Shown one piece after another: positions 1-6,839 of a DNA stretch of 19,841 nt. The stretch is taken from NCBI GenBank assembly GCA_002700765.1, contig PAEP01000019.1, positions 33,581-53,421 on the forward strand, in the 5' to 3' direction. The stretch's first letter is position 1, and each line of letters opens with the position of its first letter. The stretch comes from Synechococcus sp. MED850. Its GTDB lineage: Bacteria > Cyanobacteriota > Cyanobacteriia > PCC-6307 > Cyanobiaceae. The translations under genes were made by a program, and so were the position numbers. The notes below the pieces were generated by a model. It made no database searches, had not been told where the DNA came from, and saw nothing but the letters and a program-made list of their open reading frames with translations.

Positions 1-646
1 CGGGATGGCTGATGCTCAAATCGTTGATCTCCCGTTGCAGATGCGTTTCAAAGCGCCGTTGCCACGGCAGCAACCTGCCGGTGTCGCTCTGGATCTGCCA
101 GGTCATCTGCAGATGGTCCGGCCTCGGGCTGGTCAGATCCGCTTCGATTCGCATACAGCCGCTCAGCAGCAGGGTCAGACCAAGCAGAACCGCAGTCACG
201 AGAGCTGCGAATCCGATGGCTGGAGCTTTGGTCGGCCCTGTTGGCGGAGGCGGCGGTGGTGGCGGCCGGCGGGAGCGGCGTCGGTTGCGAGCGGGTGGCG
301 CCGCATTGCCGGTGGCTGTCATCTCCAGGTCCGGCAGGCGCATCGACCAGCGTTCCGGCCTGGCGAGACTGGGCGCCTCAAGGATCGTCAGCAGTTGTTT
401 GGCCTGCAGGCGCAGGTCTGGATCCTTGCTGCGGCTCAGCAACTGGCAGGTCGCGAGGGCGTTCTGGTCGTCTCCCTGCCCCATCCAGGCTGTGATCATC
501 AGCAGTCGGATGCGGGCTCCTTCCGAATCCGTCGCAGGGTGCGTCTCCGCAAGGGGGACCAGCAGCTCAAGGCACTGGCCGTAGTCCCCCCGTTCCAGTG
601 CGGCTTCCGCCGTGGTCAGATCCAGCCGTTCTTGCCGATCCGTCAC
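1..646 (-). CDS. DUF3153-like protein with TPR-like N-terminus and internal lipobox (3' end outside window)
   Basis: The frame starts at GTG 646, three nucleotides after the argB stop codon, and runs off the window edge after 215 residues without a stop. Residues 1-95 are alanine/leucine-rich helices resembling one or two TPR units (LDLTTAEAALERGDYGQCLE). Residues 120-135 are basic and then hold eight consecutive prolines. Residues 143-163 form one hydrophobic segment ending in LLLSGC (Cys164), a textbook lipobox. The following MRIEADLTSP and the QREINDLSIS stretch resemble the cyanobacterial DUF3153 family, which I call from memory. Function is unknown. An internal ATG at 322 (Met109) could start a shorter lipoprotein form, although its signal peptide would be unusually long. 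It is almost certainly cotranscribed with argB. Existence as a gene is well supported by the tight spacing and the sensible protein composition; the family name is less certain. Confidence 0.75.
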   Translation of the reverse strand, partial: MTDRQERLDLTTAEAALERGDYGQCLELLVPLAETHPATDSEGARIRLLMITAWMGQGDDQNALATCQLLSRSKDPDLRLQAKQLLTILEAPSLARPERWSMRLPDLEMTATGNAAPPARNRRRSRRPPPPPPPPTGPTKAPAIGFAALVTAVLLGLTLLLSGCMRIEADLTSPRPDHLQMTWQIQSDTGRLLPWQRRFETHLQREINDLSISHP

Positions 647-649
647 GCT

Positions 650-1528
650 TCAACCGCGCCCCACCACCATCGTGCCAATGCCGGCATCGGTGAACACCTC
701 CAGAAGCAGCGCATGGGGAACGCGACCGTCAATGATGTGAGCCGCGGAGACGCCCTGGGCCAGGGCACGGATGCAGCACTCCGTCTTGGGTGTCATCCCA
801 CCGGCCACCACGCCATCACTGATCAACCGTCGGGCTTCCGATAGGCGCAGCTTGCGGATCAGAGATGCCGGATCATCCTTGTCTTGAAGGATGCCGGGTG
901 TGTCGGTCAGAAGGATCAGCTTCTCCGCTTCGAGGGCAGCCGCCAGCTCACCGGCCACGGTGTCGGCGTTGATGTTGTGGGAGCGTCCATCCGCTGTTGC
1001 GGCGACGCTGGAGATCACCGGCATGTAGCCACGCTCCAGCAGTGGTTCAAGCAGATCGGGGTTGACCCGAGCCACATCGCCCACCAATCCGTGGCTGCCC
1101 TCTCCCCAGGGTCTGGCTTCCACCAGGCTTCCGTCACTGCCGCTCAGGCCAACCGCACGTCCACCCAGTCGATTCAGGCCATTCACGATCTGCTTGTTGA
1201 CGCGTCCGACCAGAACCATCTCCACGACGTCCATGGTGTCGGCATCGGTCACCCGCAGACCATCGCGGAATTCGGCGGGGATCTCGAGACGCTTCAGCCA
1301 TTGATTGATTTCGGGCCCACCGCCATGAACCACAACGGGTTGAACACCCACCGAGGCCAACAGAGCAAGATCGCGAAAGACGGCATCTCGCAGCTGGGCG
1401 TGGGCCATCGCGGCGCCGCCGTACTTGATCACAACGCGGCGGCCGGAGAATCGCTGGATGTACGGCAACGCTTCGCTGAGGACGGAGACACGCAGGGCGT
1501 CATCGCCTGTCTGGATCGCATCAGCCAT
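650..1528 (-). CDS. argB: Acetylglutamate kinase (arginine biosynthesis)
   Basis: This is a 292-residue N-acetyl-L-glutamate kinase (amino-acid kinase fold), the second and committed step of arginine synthesis, which phosphorylates N-acetylglutamate with ATP in the cytoplasm. Visible motifs are the phosphate-binding VIKYGGAAM (Lys35), [13 protein letters not shown] for the acetylglutamate side, [12 protein letters not shown], and the C-terminal [10 protein letters not shown] and GGMTPK nucleotide-site segments. The N-terminal helix before the kinase core ([17 protein letters not shown]) is the feature that lets the hexameric, arginine-inhibited class oligomerise. In cyanobacteria that class is also relieved of inhibition by the PII protein, so PII control is expected here (family knowledge, not visible in the DNA). 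The ATG overlaps the end of the upstream DUF2854 gene by 8 nt, indicating translational coupling. Length and motifs are complete. Confidence 0.98.
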   Translation of the reverse strand: MADAIQTGDDALRVSVLSEALPYIQRFSGRRVVIKYGGAAMAHAQLRDAVFRDLALLASVGVQPVVVHGGGPEINQWLKRLEIPAEFRDGLRVTDADTMDVVEMVLVGRVNKQIVNGLNRLGGRAVGLSGSDGSLVEARPWGEGSHGLVGDVARVNPDLLEPLLERGYMPVISSVAATADGRSHNINADTVAGELAAALEAEKLILLTDTPGILQDKDDPASLIRKLRLSEARRLISDGVVAGGMTPKTECCIRALAQGVSAAHIIDGRVPHALLLEVFTDAGIGTMVVGRG

Positions 1529-2063
1529 GGGCAGCTGGCAGGAGGATCAGGTCAAGACGATCGTCATCCAGGCCCTTCAGTTCCGCTTGCATCCCCTTGG
1601 CGAAAAATCGCGCCAGTCGATCCTGCTTGTCCAACCAGCGCTGCATCGGAACGGCATTGAGCTCGAAGCGCAACCTCAGCCCGTAGCCACCCTCTCCATT
1701 CAGTTCCTCAACCTCCAGAAGTTGAGGAGGGTTGTCGTCGTCCCAGAGCTTCAGGGCTTCCAGAGAGGTTTCAAGGTGGGCTTTCTGGCCGTAGCGCCAA
1801 CGGGTGATGTCACCGAGCAGCTTGGACAACTCGGGTGCTGCGTTCTCACGCTCTGTGCGAAGTGCGTTCTTGGGCGTGATGCGACGTGCGGGAGGTAGTT
1901 CCGAGGACTTGAGGGCAAGACCTCCCAGAAAAATCGGGATGCCGTAAAAGATGGTCGGCAGGCTGAGATTGGCACTCCCGGTGGCATAGGCCACCGCCCC
2001 GATCACGGTGAGAACACCTCCGGCAACCGTCACCAGGCTGCCAGGAGAGAAGACGTCTTTCAT
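1521..2063 (-). CDS. DUF2854 family membrane protein
   Basis: A 180-residue protein when started at ATG 2063 ([13 protein letters not shown]). The frame stays open to an ATG at 2099, but that would put 12 unlikely residues ahead and run over the divergent gene. Two hydrophobic segments follow the start ([19 protein letters not shown] and [17 protein letters not shown]) and form a hairpin in the membrane. The rest is a soluble C-terminal domain of about 130 residues with many charged residues ([20 protein letters not shown]). This pattern matches DUF2854, a family of unknown function in cyanobacteria and plastids (recognised from memory). It sits first in the operon, with its stop codon inside the argB start (8 nt overlap). 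Biochemical role is unknown, and nothing in the sequence ties it to arginine metabolism beyond the operon. Confidence 0.85.
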   Translation of the reverse strand: MKDVFSPGSLVTVAGGVLTVIGAVAYATGSANLSLPTIFYGIPIFLGGLALKSSELPPARRITPKNALRTERENAAPELSKLLGDITRWRYGQKAHLETSLEALKLWDDDNPPQLLEVEELNGEGGYGLRLRFELNAVPMQRWLDKQDRLARFFAKGMQAELKGLDDDRLDLILLPAAHG

Positions 2064-2075
2064 GACCACCGTGAG

Positions 2076-2327
2076 ATGGACGCCATTGTGACGCCCCACC
2101 CTTCAGGATGGTTTGGTGCCAGACAAGCTGTTGCCGTGCCCGAGTCGTCCCCCGAACAACTGCAGCAGCTTCTGCAGCAGTTAGATGCTGATCGGGCCTG
2201 GTTGCTTCAGCAGATCGATGGAGGGCGTTGGCCCGAGCTGCGTCTTGATCTCGCCGCTCTCGAACGCGAGCTTGGTCAGATGCTCAGCCGTGCTGGGGAT
2301 CTTCAGGAGGAATCGGGACGGCGGTGA
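2076..2327 (+). CDS. Small coiled-coil hypothetical protein
   Basis: An 83-residue ORF that I do not recognise. After a short N-terminal stretch (HPSGWFGARQ), residues 24-80 are strongly helical, with leucine and glutamine spacing suggesting a coiled coil (EQLQQLLQQLDADRAWLLQQ, then ALERELGQMLSRAGDL). There is no signal peptide or membrane segment. The start is uncertain: ATG 2076 lies only 12 nt from the divergent DUF2854 start, and GTG 2088 is an in-frame alternative (MTPHPSGWF...). No clear Shine-Dalgarno precedes either. It ends 2 nt before the stop codon of the convergent ssb gene. It fits its gap exactly and has coding-like composition, so it is probably real; a cytosolic oligomerising or adaptor role would be a guess. 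Confidence 0.65.
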   Translation: MDAIVTPHPSGWFGARQAVAVPESSPEQLQQLLQQLDADRAWLLQQIDGGRWPELRLDLAALERELGQMLSRAGDLQEESGRR

Positions 2328-2329
2328 GA

Positions 2330-2803
2330 TCAGAAGGGGATCTCATCGGTATCCGGCACGAGTGGCGCCGTATTCCAGCTGGCGGCCTCAGGTTCGGTTT
2401 TCGTTCGGGCAGCTGGTTGGGCTGGCTGCCGTTGGGAGGCGTTGGCGGAGGACGACCCAGCAGAGGCTGGAACAGCAGCCCCCGTTGCGGCGGCGGATGG
2501 ACCTCCTGTTGGGTGAAGGCGCGCCAGCGTGAATTCAGCTCGCTTTTCCTTCATGCCGTCCTGACGGGGCACGGTGTTCATCCGCAGACGTCCCTCCAGG
2601 ACAAGTCTCTGTCCAACCTGGACGCGGTTCTGCAGGTCCTGGGCGAGGTTGCCCCAGCCCACCACCTTCAGTTCGCCTGGAGCGTCGTCGGGCCGCAACC
2701 CATCAAACCGGACGGTCATCTCGGCGATCGGGGTCTGATTGTCCTGCGTGTAGCGGAGGGTCGGAGCCTCCATCACCTCGACCTCCAGAACACAGTGGTT
2801 CAT
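2330..2803 (-). CDS. ssb: Single-stranded DNA-binding protein
   Basis: A 157-residue SSB. Residues 1-100 are an OB-fold of the cyanobacterial SSB type (NHCVLEVEVMEAPTLRYTQD, then ELKVVGWGNLAQDLQNRVQV and LVLEGRLRMNT). A linker of about 50 residues rich in Ala/Ser/Gln/Pro follows, and the chain ends in the acidic tip DTDEIPF. That tip is the conserved docking peptide that recruits repair and replication enzymes. The protein binds ssDNA during replication, recombination and repair. It is divergent from cobK (29 nt between start codons), so its promoter must overlap that short gap or lie inside cobK. The OB region is more divergent than in E. coli SSB, and the genome may hold another copy, but the acidic tip makes the assignment secure. 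Confidence 0.9.
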   Translation of the reverse strand: MNHCVLEVEVMEAPTLRYTQDNQTPIAEMTVRFDGLRPDDAPGELKVVGWGNLAQDLQNRVQVGQRLVLEGRLRMNTVPRQDGMKEKRAEFTLARLHPTGGPSAAATGAAVPASAGSSSANASQRQPAQPAARTKTEPEAASWNTAPLVPDTDEIPF

Positions 2804-2832
2804 GTCCCATTCCGACGCGTGGAGCCATCCTG

Positions 2833-3663
2833 ATGCACCACGGCAGAGATCGCCAGAAACGTGTGTGGGTTCTGGCTGGAACAGGGGAGGGGCCCCCTCT
2901 TGTCTCTGCTTTGCTGCAGCGGGGCTGGCAGGTTCAGGTCAGTGTGGTCACGCCGCAGGCAGCGCAGGCTTACACAGGCCTATGCCTCGACCAGCTTCAT
3001 GTCGGTGCCTTGGCTGGGCCGCCTGGCATCAGCGATTTGCTGGATCGATGCGGTGGCTTTCGCTGGGTGGTGGATGCCACCCATCCCTTCGCAACGCAGA
3101 TCAGTGATCAGCTTCAGCAGGTGTGCAGCGACAGGGGGCAGCCCTTGCTTCGCCTGCTCAGAGCGGCGCAAACGGGTGGAGAGGTGGTGGTTCTCAGCCA
3201 GCTCGCCGACCTGGCAGCCCAGCGTCTGAGCCGCCATCGGATTCTCCTGGCCATCGGTGGGCGCCGGCTCGCCACGGCCGTTGCTGCCGCTCGTGCTGCT
3301 GATGCAGAGGTCTTCGCTCGGGTTCTGCCATCCATCGAGGGCCTTCGTGCTGCTCTGGCGGTCGGCTTGCCCGCCGATCAGCTCGCCGTCCTGCGCCCCC
3401 TTCAGGGAGAAGCCTCCGGCAGCATCGAGCGGGCCCTGATCCGTCGTTGGCAGATCACGGATGTGCTGTGCCGTCAGTCCGGTGGGGTCACGGAACATCT
3501 CTGGCGCTCGATCGCCATGGAGCATGGCTTGCGGCTCTGGCTGTTGAAGCGGCCGGCTGAACCCCTGGGTGTGGAGACTGTTGTTGGAGTGCAAGCGCTG
3601 CTGCAGCGTCTGGACCATGCCGGAGCCACCGACTGTGATCCTTGTGCTGACGACGGAGGCTGA
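2833..3663 (+). CDS. cobK: Precorrin-6A reductase (cobalamin biosynthesis)
   Basis: A 276-residue CobK/CbiJ family protein, which reduces the corrin macrocycle intermediate precorrin-6A (or the cobalt form) with NADPH. Key signatures are the N-terminal nucleotide-binding VWVLAGTGEGPPLVSALL (GTGEG at residues 16-20), VVDATHPFATQISDQL (residues 79-94), the RILLAIGGRR segment and the late GGVTEHLW segment. ATG 2833 was chosen because the Rossmann strand begins by residue 11; GTG 2863 would be possible but would remove the first basic residues. The final codons overlap the cutA reading frame by 47 nt in a different phase. Marine picocyanobacteria make pseudocobalamin, so this gene is expected as a scattered member of that pathway. 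Confidence 0.92.
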   Translation: MHHGRDRQKRVWVLAGTGEGPPLVSALLQRGWQVQVSVVTPQAAQAYTGLCLDQLHVGALAGPPGISDLLDRCGGFRWVVDATHPFATQISDQLQQVCSDRGQPLLRLLRAAQTGGEVVVLSQLADLAAQRLSRHRILLAIGGRRLATAVAAARAADAEVFARVLPSIEGLRAALAVGLPADQLAVLRPLQGEASGSIERALIRRWQITDVLCRQSGGVTEHLWRSIAMEHGLRLWLLKRPAEPLGVETVVGVQALLQRLDHAGATDCDPCADDGG

Positions 3664-3961
3664 TGCGATCAGGGCTGAAGCCCTGGCCTCCGAATTGCTG
3701 GCGCGCCGATTGGTGGCCTGCATCAGCCTGATCCCGATCACCTCGATGTACCGCTGGCAGGGGGCGCTGCAGCGGGACACGGAGGTTCAGATGTTGATGA
3801 AAACCACAGTGGATCGGCTTGATCAGCTTCAAGCTGCCGTGATGGAACTGCACAGCTACGACACACCTGAGTGGTTGAGCTGGCCGGCGCAGGCCTCACC
3901 GGCTTACGGAGGTTGGGCTGCAGAGGTGGTCAGCCCAGTCGATCAGCAGCAAGCTTCTTGA
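3617..3961 (+). CDS. cutA: CutA1 family divalent-cation tolerance protein
   Basis: A 114-residue CutA1 protein, a very stable trimer with a ferredoxin-like fold linked in E. coli to copper tolerance; its true cellular role is unsettled. Motifs are VILVLTTEADA, LVACISLIPITSMYRWQG, EVQMLMKTTVDRLDQL and the MELHSYDTPEW segment that replaces the usual LHPYEVPE. ATG 3617 gives the family's normal N-terminus. The frame is open further upstream, but that part lies inside cobK and has no family match. The gene starts inside cobK (47 nt overlap) and its 3' end overlaps the opposing kinase gene by 32 nt. The C-terminal 13 residues (VVSPVDQQQAS end) extend a little beyond the usual length. Confidence 0.9.
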   Translation: MPEPPTVILVLTTEADAIRAEALASELLARRLVACISLIPITSMYRWQGALQRDTEVQMLMKTTVDRLDQLQAAVMELHSYDTPEWLSWPAQASPAYGGWAAEVVSPVDQQQAS

Positions 3962-4943
3962 GGGACACCTGGGGGCGAGCTCCCAGCTGGGTGACCACCT
4001 GACCGGCGCAGAGAGCACCCAATTGCCCGCAGCGTTCCAGGGATTCGCCCTGGGTGTAGCCGTGCAGAAAACCACCGGCGTAGAGGTCACCGGCTCCAGT
4101 GGTGTCGACGAGATCACCGAGGCTGTAGATGCCGATGTCCCAGCGCTGGTCTCCGCTGAGAACCACGGATCCCTGGTCGCCACGGGTGAGAGCTGCAACT
4201 GCACAGCAGCCGCGGACCTTTTCCAGCGCGGTGTCGAAATCATCTGTTTCGTAGAGCGCCATGATTTCCACATCGTTGGCGAACAGCACGTCCACATGCC
4301 CGTTCACCAGCTCGAGGAAGCTGTCGCGGTGGCGGTTCACGCAGAAACCGTCGGAGAGGGATAGGGCTACCTGGCCGCCGGCATCACGGCATGCTTCCGC
4401 CGCTGCGATGAAGGCACGCTTGGCGGCCGGGCTGTCCCACAGGTAACCCTCGAGATAGAGAACCTTGGCGTCTCGAACCATCGACAGGTCGAGATCCTCA
4501 GGTTCAAGTTGTGTTGACGCGCCGAGGAAGGTGCACATGGTGCGCTCCGCGTCGGGTGTCACGTAAATCAGGCAGCGGGCCGTGGTGGCACCGCTCGTGG
4601 CAGCAGGGGTGTCGAATCGGGTCCCAACGGCGCGGATGTCGTGGCAAAAGATGGAACCGAGCTGATCGTCGCGAACGCGACCGATGAATCCCGCCTGACC
4701 TCCCAGCAGGGCGATGCCCGCCAGGGTGTTGGCTGCAGAGCCTCCGGAGGTCTCCAACCCAGGCCCACTCGAGGTGTAAAGCACCTCGGCCTGTTTCTCG
4801 TCGATCAGGGCCATTCCACCCTTCTGCAAACCGTGCTCACTCAGGAAGGCGTCGTCGGTCTGCACGAGGACATCCACAATGGCGTTGCCGATCCCCACCA
4901 CATCAAGGGTGCAGGAGCTGGGGAAGCGGTCACCGGAGGCCAT
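3930..4943 (-). CDS. PfkB-family sugar/nucleoside kinase, probably adenosine kinase
   Basis: A 337-residue ribokinase-fold enzyme. The first PfkB signature is GGSAANTLAGIALLGGQAGF (from residue 67) and the second is DTTGAGDLYAGGFLHG (280-295), with the GAGD anion hole and catalytic Asp286. The N-terminal VVGIGNAIVDVLVQTDDAFL is typical of the adenosine-kinase branch, which phosphorylates adenosine to AMP. Placement 42 nt downstream of purA, the first step from IMP to AMP, supports a role in adenylate supply, but exact substrate specificity is inferred. The start codon has no Shine-Dalgarno immediately upstream; a GGAGG lies about 30 nt upstream in the purA-kinase junction, inside overlapping inverted repeats. 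The 3' end overlaps convergent cutA by 32 nt. Confidence 0.9.
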   Translation of the reverse strand: MASGDRFPSSCTLDVVGIGNAIVDVLVQTDDAFLSEHGLQKGGMALIDEKQAEVLYTSSGPGLETSGGSAANTLAGIALLGGQAGFIGRVRDDQLGSIFCHDIRAVGTRFDTPAATSGATTARCLIYVTPDAERTMCTFLGASTQLEPEDLDLSMVRDAKVLYLEGYLWDSPAAKRAFIAAAEACRDAGGQVALSLSDGFCVNRHRDSFLELVNGHVDVLFANDVEIMALYETDDFDTALEKVRGCCAVAALTRGDQGSVVLSGDQRWDIGIYSLGDLVDTTGAGDLYAGGFLHGYTQGESLERCGQLGALCAGQVVTQLGARPQVSLKKLAADRLG

Positions 4944-4987
4944 AAAGGATCGGAAGAAGACTGGAAGTATGCCCTCCGGTTCCGATC
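4932..4987 (-). repeat. Two interleaved 8-bp inverted repeats at the purA/kinase junction
   Basis: ACCGGAGG at 4932-4939 is complementary to CCTCCGGT at 4973-4980, and GATCGGAA at 4948-4955 is complementary to TTCCGATC at 4980-4987. The arms alternate, so in the minus-strand mRNA the two helices form as alternatives or as a pseudoknot. The segment runs from the purA stop codon to codons 2-4 of the kinase and contains the only GGAGG upstream of the kinase start. The pairing is exact by inspection; a regulatory role is only an inference. Confidence 0.4.
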
Positions 4988-6305
4988 AGGCGCTCAGCAG
5001 GGCTCGTTTCGGTCCATGGATCGGGTCTTCGACCACGATCGTTTGATCTCGGTTGGCACCCAGGGAGACGATGGCGATCGGCACCTCCATCAAATCCGCC
5101 AGAAAACGCAGATAGGCCATGGCGGCTTCCGGCAGATCCTCGAGTTTGCGACATTCCTCAGTGGAGCATTGCCAGCCGGGCAGGACCTCGAAAATCGGCT
5201 TGCAGCGGGCGAAGTCGTCAGCGCTGCTGGGATAGTGCTCGACCCGCTCACCATCCAGGTCGTAGGCCACACACACCTGGATCTCATCGAGCTCATCGAG
5301 CACATCCAATTTGGTTACAGCGAGACAGTCGAGGCCGTTCACCTGCACGGCATAACGACCGATCACGCCATCGAACCAGCCGCAACGGCGACGACGTCCT
5401 GTCGTGGTTCCGAATTCACCACCACGTTCGGTGAGCTGATCGTTGAGCTGACCGCTGAGTTCGGTGGGGAACGGGCCCTCGCCAACCCGGGTGGTGTAGG
5501 CCTTGGCAACCCCGATCACCCGATCGATCAGGGTGGGGCCGACCCCGGCGCCGATGCAGGCCCCGCCTGAGACCGGGTTGGACGAGGTGACGTACGGGTA
5601 GGTGCCGTGGTCAAGATCCAGCAGCGTGCCCTGGGCGCCCTCGAACAGGATGTTTTTGCGGGCTCGGGCAGCCTCATGGATTGCACGGGTGCAGTCCACA
5701 ACGTGGGGCGCCAGTCGGCGTCCGTAGTCGAGGTATTCCTGGATCACCGTGTCGGGATCGAGCGGATCAACGCCGTAGATGGTCTGCAGCAGCTGGTTCT
5801 TTTCGCTCAACGGCCCTTCCAGCCGATCCCGCAGGCGCTGCTCATCCAGCAGGTCGATCACGCGGATGCCACTGCGCTGGGATTTGTCGGCATAGGTGGG
5901 TCCGATCCCCCGCCCGGTGGTGCCAATCCTTCGGGCCCCTCGCTGCTTTTCCATCGCCTGATCGAGCAGGCGGTGGTACGGCATGGTCACATGGGCCGTG
6001 GAGGCAAGCTGCAGGCCGGAGATGTCAATGTCGTTCTCGCGCAACATATCCAGTTCCCCGAGCATCACCTTCGGATCCACCACGGTTCCTGATCCGATCA
6101 GGCAAATGGTGTCTGGATAAAGAATTCCCGAGGGAATCAGATGCAGTTTGAGAACACGGTCGTCAACAACGATCGTGTGGCCTGCATTGACTCCCCCCTG
6201 ATATCGAACGACGACGTCAGCTGATCGACTCAGCAGGTCGGTGATTTTGCCTTTCCCTTCGTCACCCCACTGAGCTCCGATGACGACAACATTGGCCAAG
6301 GACAC
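4986..6305 (-). CDS. purA: Adenylosuccinate synthetase
   Basis: A 439-residue PurA, which joins IMP and aspartate with GTP hydrolysis to form adenylosuccinate in AMP synthesis. The N-terminus reads [20 protein letters not shown], with catalytic Asp15, followed by [10 protein letters not shown] (His43). Other signatures are [39 protein letters not shown] and the [10 protein letters not shown] segment. The length is standard. The start is GTG at 6305; no ATG is available before the conserved VVVIG strand, so GTG is firm. A promoter with good hexamers lies 35-64 nt upstream of the start codon, between psb27 and purA. The downstream kinase is probably cotranscribed. Confidence 0.98.
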   Translation of the reverse strand: MSLANVVVIGAQWGDEGKGKITDLLSRSADVVVRYQGGVNAGHTIVVDDRVLKLHLIPSGILYPDTICLIGSGTVVDPKVMLGELDMLRENDIDISGLQLASTAHVTMPYHRLLDQAMEKQRGARRIGTTGRGIGPTYADKSQRSGIRVIDLLDEQRLRDRLEGPLSEKNQLLQTIYGVDPLDPDTVIQEYLDYGRRLAPHVVDCTRAIHEAARARKNILFEGAQGTLLDLDHGTYPYVTSSNPVSGGACIGAGVGPTLIDRVIGVAKAYTTRVGEGPFPTELSGQLNDQLTERGGEFGTTTGRRRRCGWFDGVIGRYAVQVNGLDCLAVTKLDVLDELDEIQVCVAYDLDGERVEHYPSSADDFARCKPIFEVLPGWQCSTEECRKLEDLPEAAMAYLRFLADLMEVPIAIVSLGANRDQTIVVEDPIHGPKRALLSA

Positions 6306-6339
6306 TGCGGCCCGAAGCCGCCAATCTGCACAATCCGCG

Positions 6340-6369
6340 ATTATTTCAGAAGCAGTGTCGTCTCGTCAA
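6340..6369 (-). promoter_or_regulatory. Candidate sigma70-type promoter of purA
   Basis: Read on the minus strand, TTGACG (complement of 6364-6369) is followed after 18 nt by AATAAT (complement of 6340-6345). Each hexamer matches consensus at 5 of 6 positions. Transcription would begin near 6333, leaving an untranslated leader of about 28 nt before the GTG start at 6305. This is the best promoter match I found in the window. Confidence 0.5.
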
Positions 6370-6391
6370 AACTGACGTTGACAAAATGTCA
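6364..6391. promoter_or_regulatory. Adjacent palindromes over the purA -35 region (possible operator)
   Basis: CGTCA-AAAC-TGACG (6364-6377) and TGACA-AAA-TGTCA (6379-6391) are two perfect five-base inverted repeats separated by 1 nt, sharing TGAC/GTCA half-sites. The first contains the purA -35 hexamer and the second covers the psb27 stop codon. A further pairing AACTGAC/GTCAGTT (6370-6376 with 6388-6394) spans both. No known regulator can be named from sequence alone. A weak terminator for psb27 is an alternative: the minus-strand stem is followed by a short T run, only partly outside the stem. Confidence 0.4.
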
Positions 6392-6814
6392 GTTGCCGCG
6401 GACCGCTGAACGTTCGGCCTTGGTGAATTCCTTTTCAAGCCGATCATGAAGCGACTCTGGAATGGGCCGATTGGCGTAGCTGGCGTAGTGGCCGGCCAGT
6501 GAGTTAACCGCTGTCTGCATCGTGGTGAAGGAGGCCAGACCGTTCACCTGTGGTTTCGGGCGGTAGCGGGACATGTAGTCATTGATCAAGGCACGTGCCT
6601 CCTGTTCCGCCTGGGAATGGCCTTCTGCATCCTGCGGTTGATCAATCACCTCGCGCAGGCTGCGGGACACAGCCACGGTGTCTTCGACGTAATTGCCGCT
6701 CAGACGGGCTTCGGCATCACCGCTGCAGGAACTCAGCAGAAAACAGAGGCCCAAGCCCATGGCGATGGCCGCCCTGGATAGCTGCTTGAGATGTTGAACC
6801 AGGGCAGTCAGCAT
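6389..6814 (-). CDS. psb27: Photosystem II assembly lipoprotein Psb27
   Basis: A 141-residue Psb27, a lumenal lipoprotein that binds the CP43 side of assembling or repairing photosystem II before the oxygen-evolving cluster is loaded. Residues 1-30 form a signal peptide with a lipobox (GLCFLLSSC, lipidated Cys30). The mature part is the four-helix bundle with family motifs such as GNYVEDTVAVSRSLREVIDQ and ALINDYMSRYRP, followed by SFTTMQTAVNSLAGHYASY. The N-terminus before the hydrophobic core (MLTALVQHLKQLSR) is slightly long. The gene follows proS by 25 nt on the same strand and is probably cotranscribed with it. Confidence 0.96.
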   Translation of the reverse strand: MLTALVQHLKQLSRAAIAMGLGLCFLLSSCSGDAEARLSGNYVEDTVAVSRSLREVIDQPQDAEGHSQAEQEARALINDYMSRYRPKPQVNGLASFTTMQTAVNSLAGHYASYANRPIPESLHDRLEKEFTKAERSAVRGN

Positions 6815-6839
6815 GGTTGGCGGGACGTTGGGGGGGACT

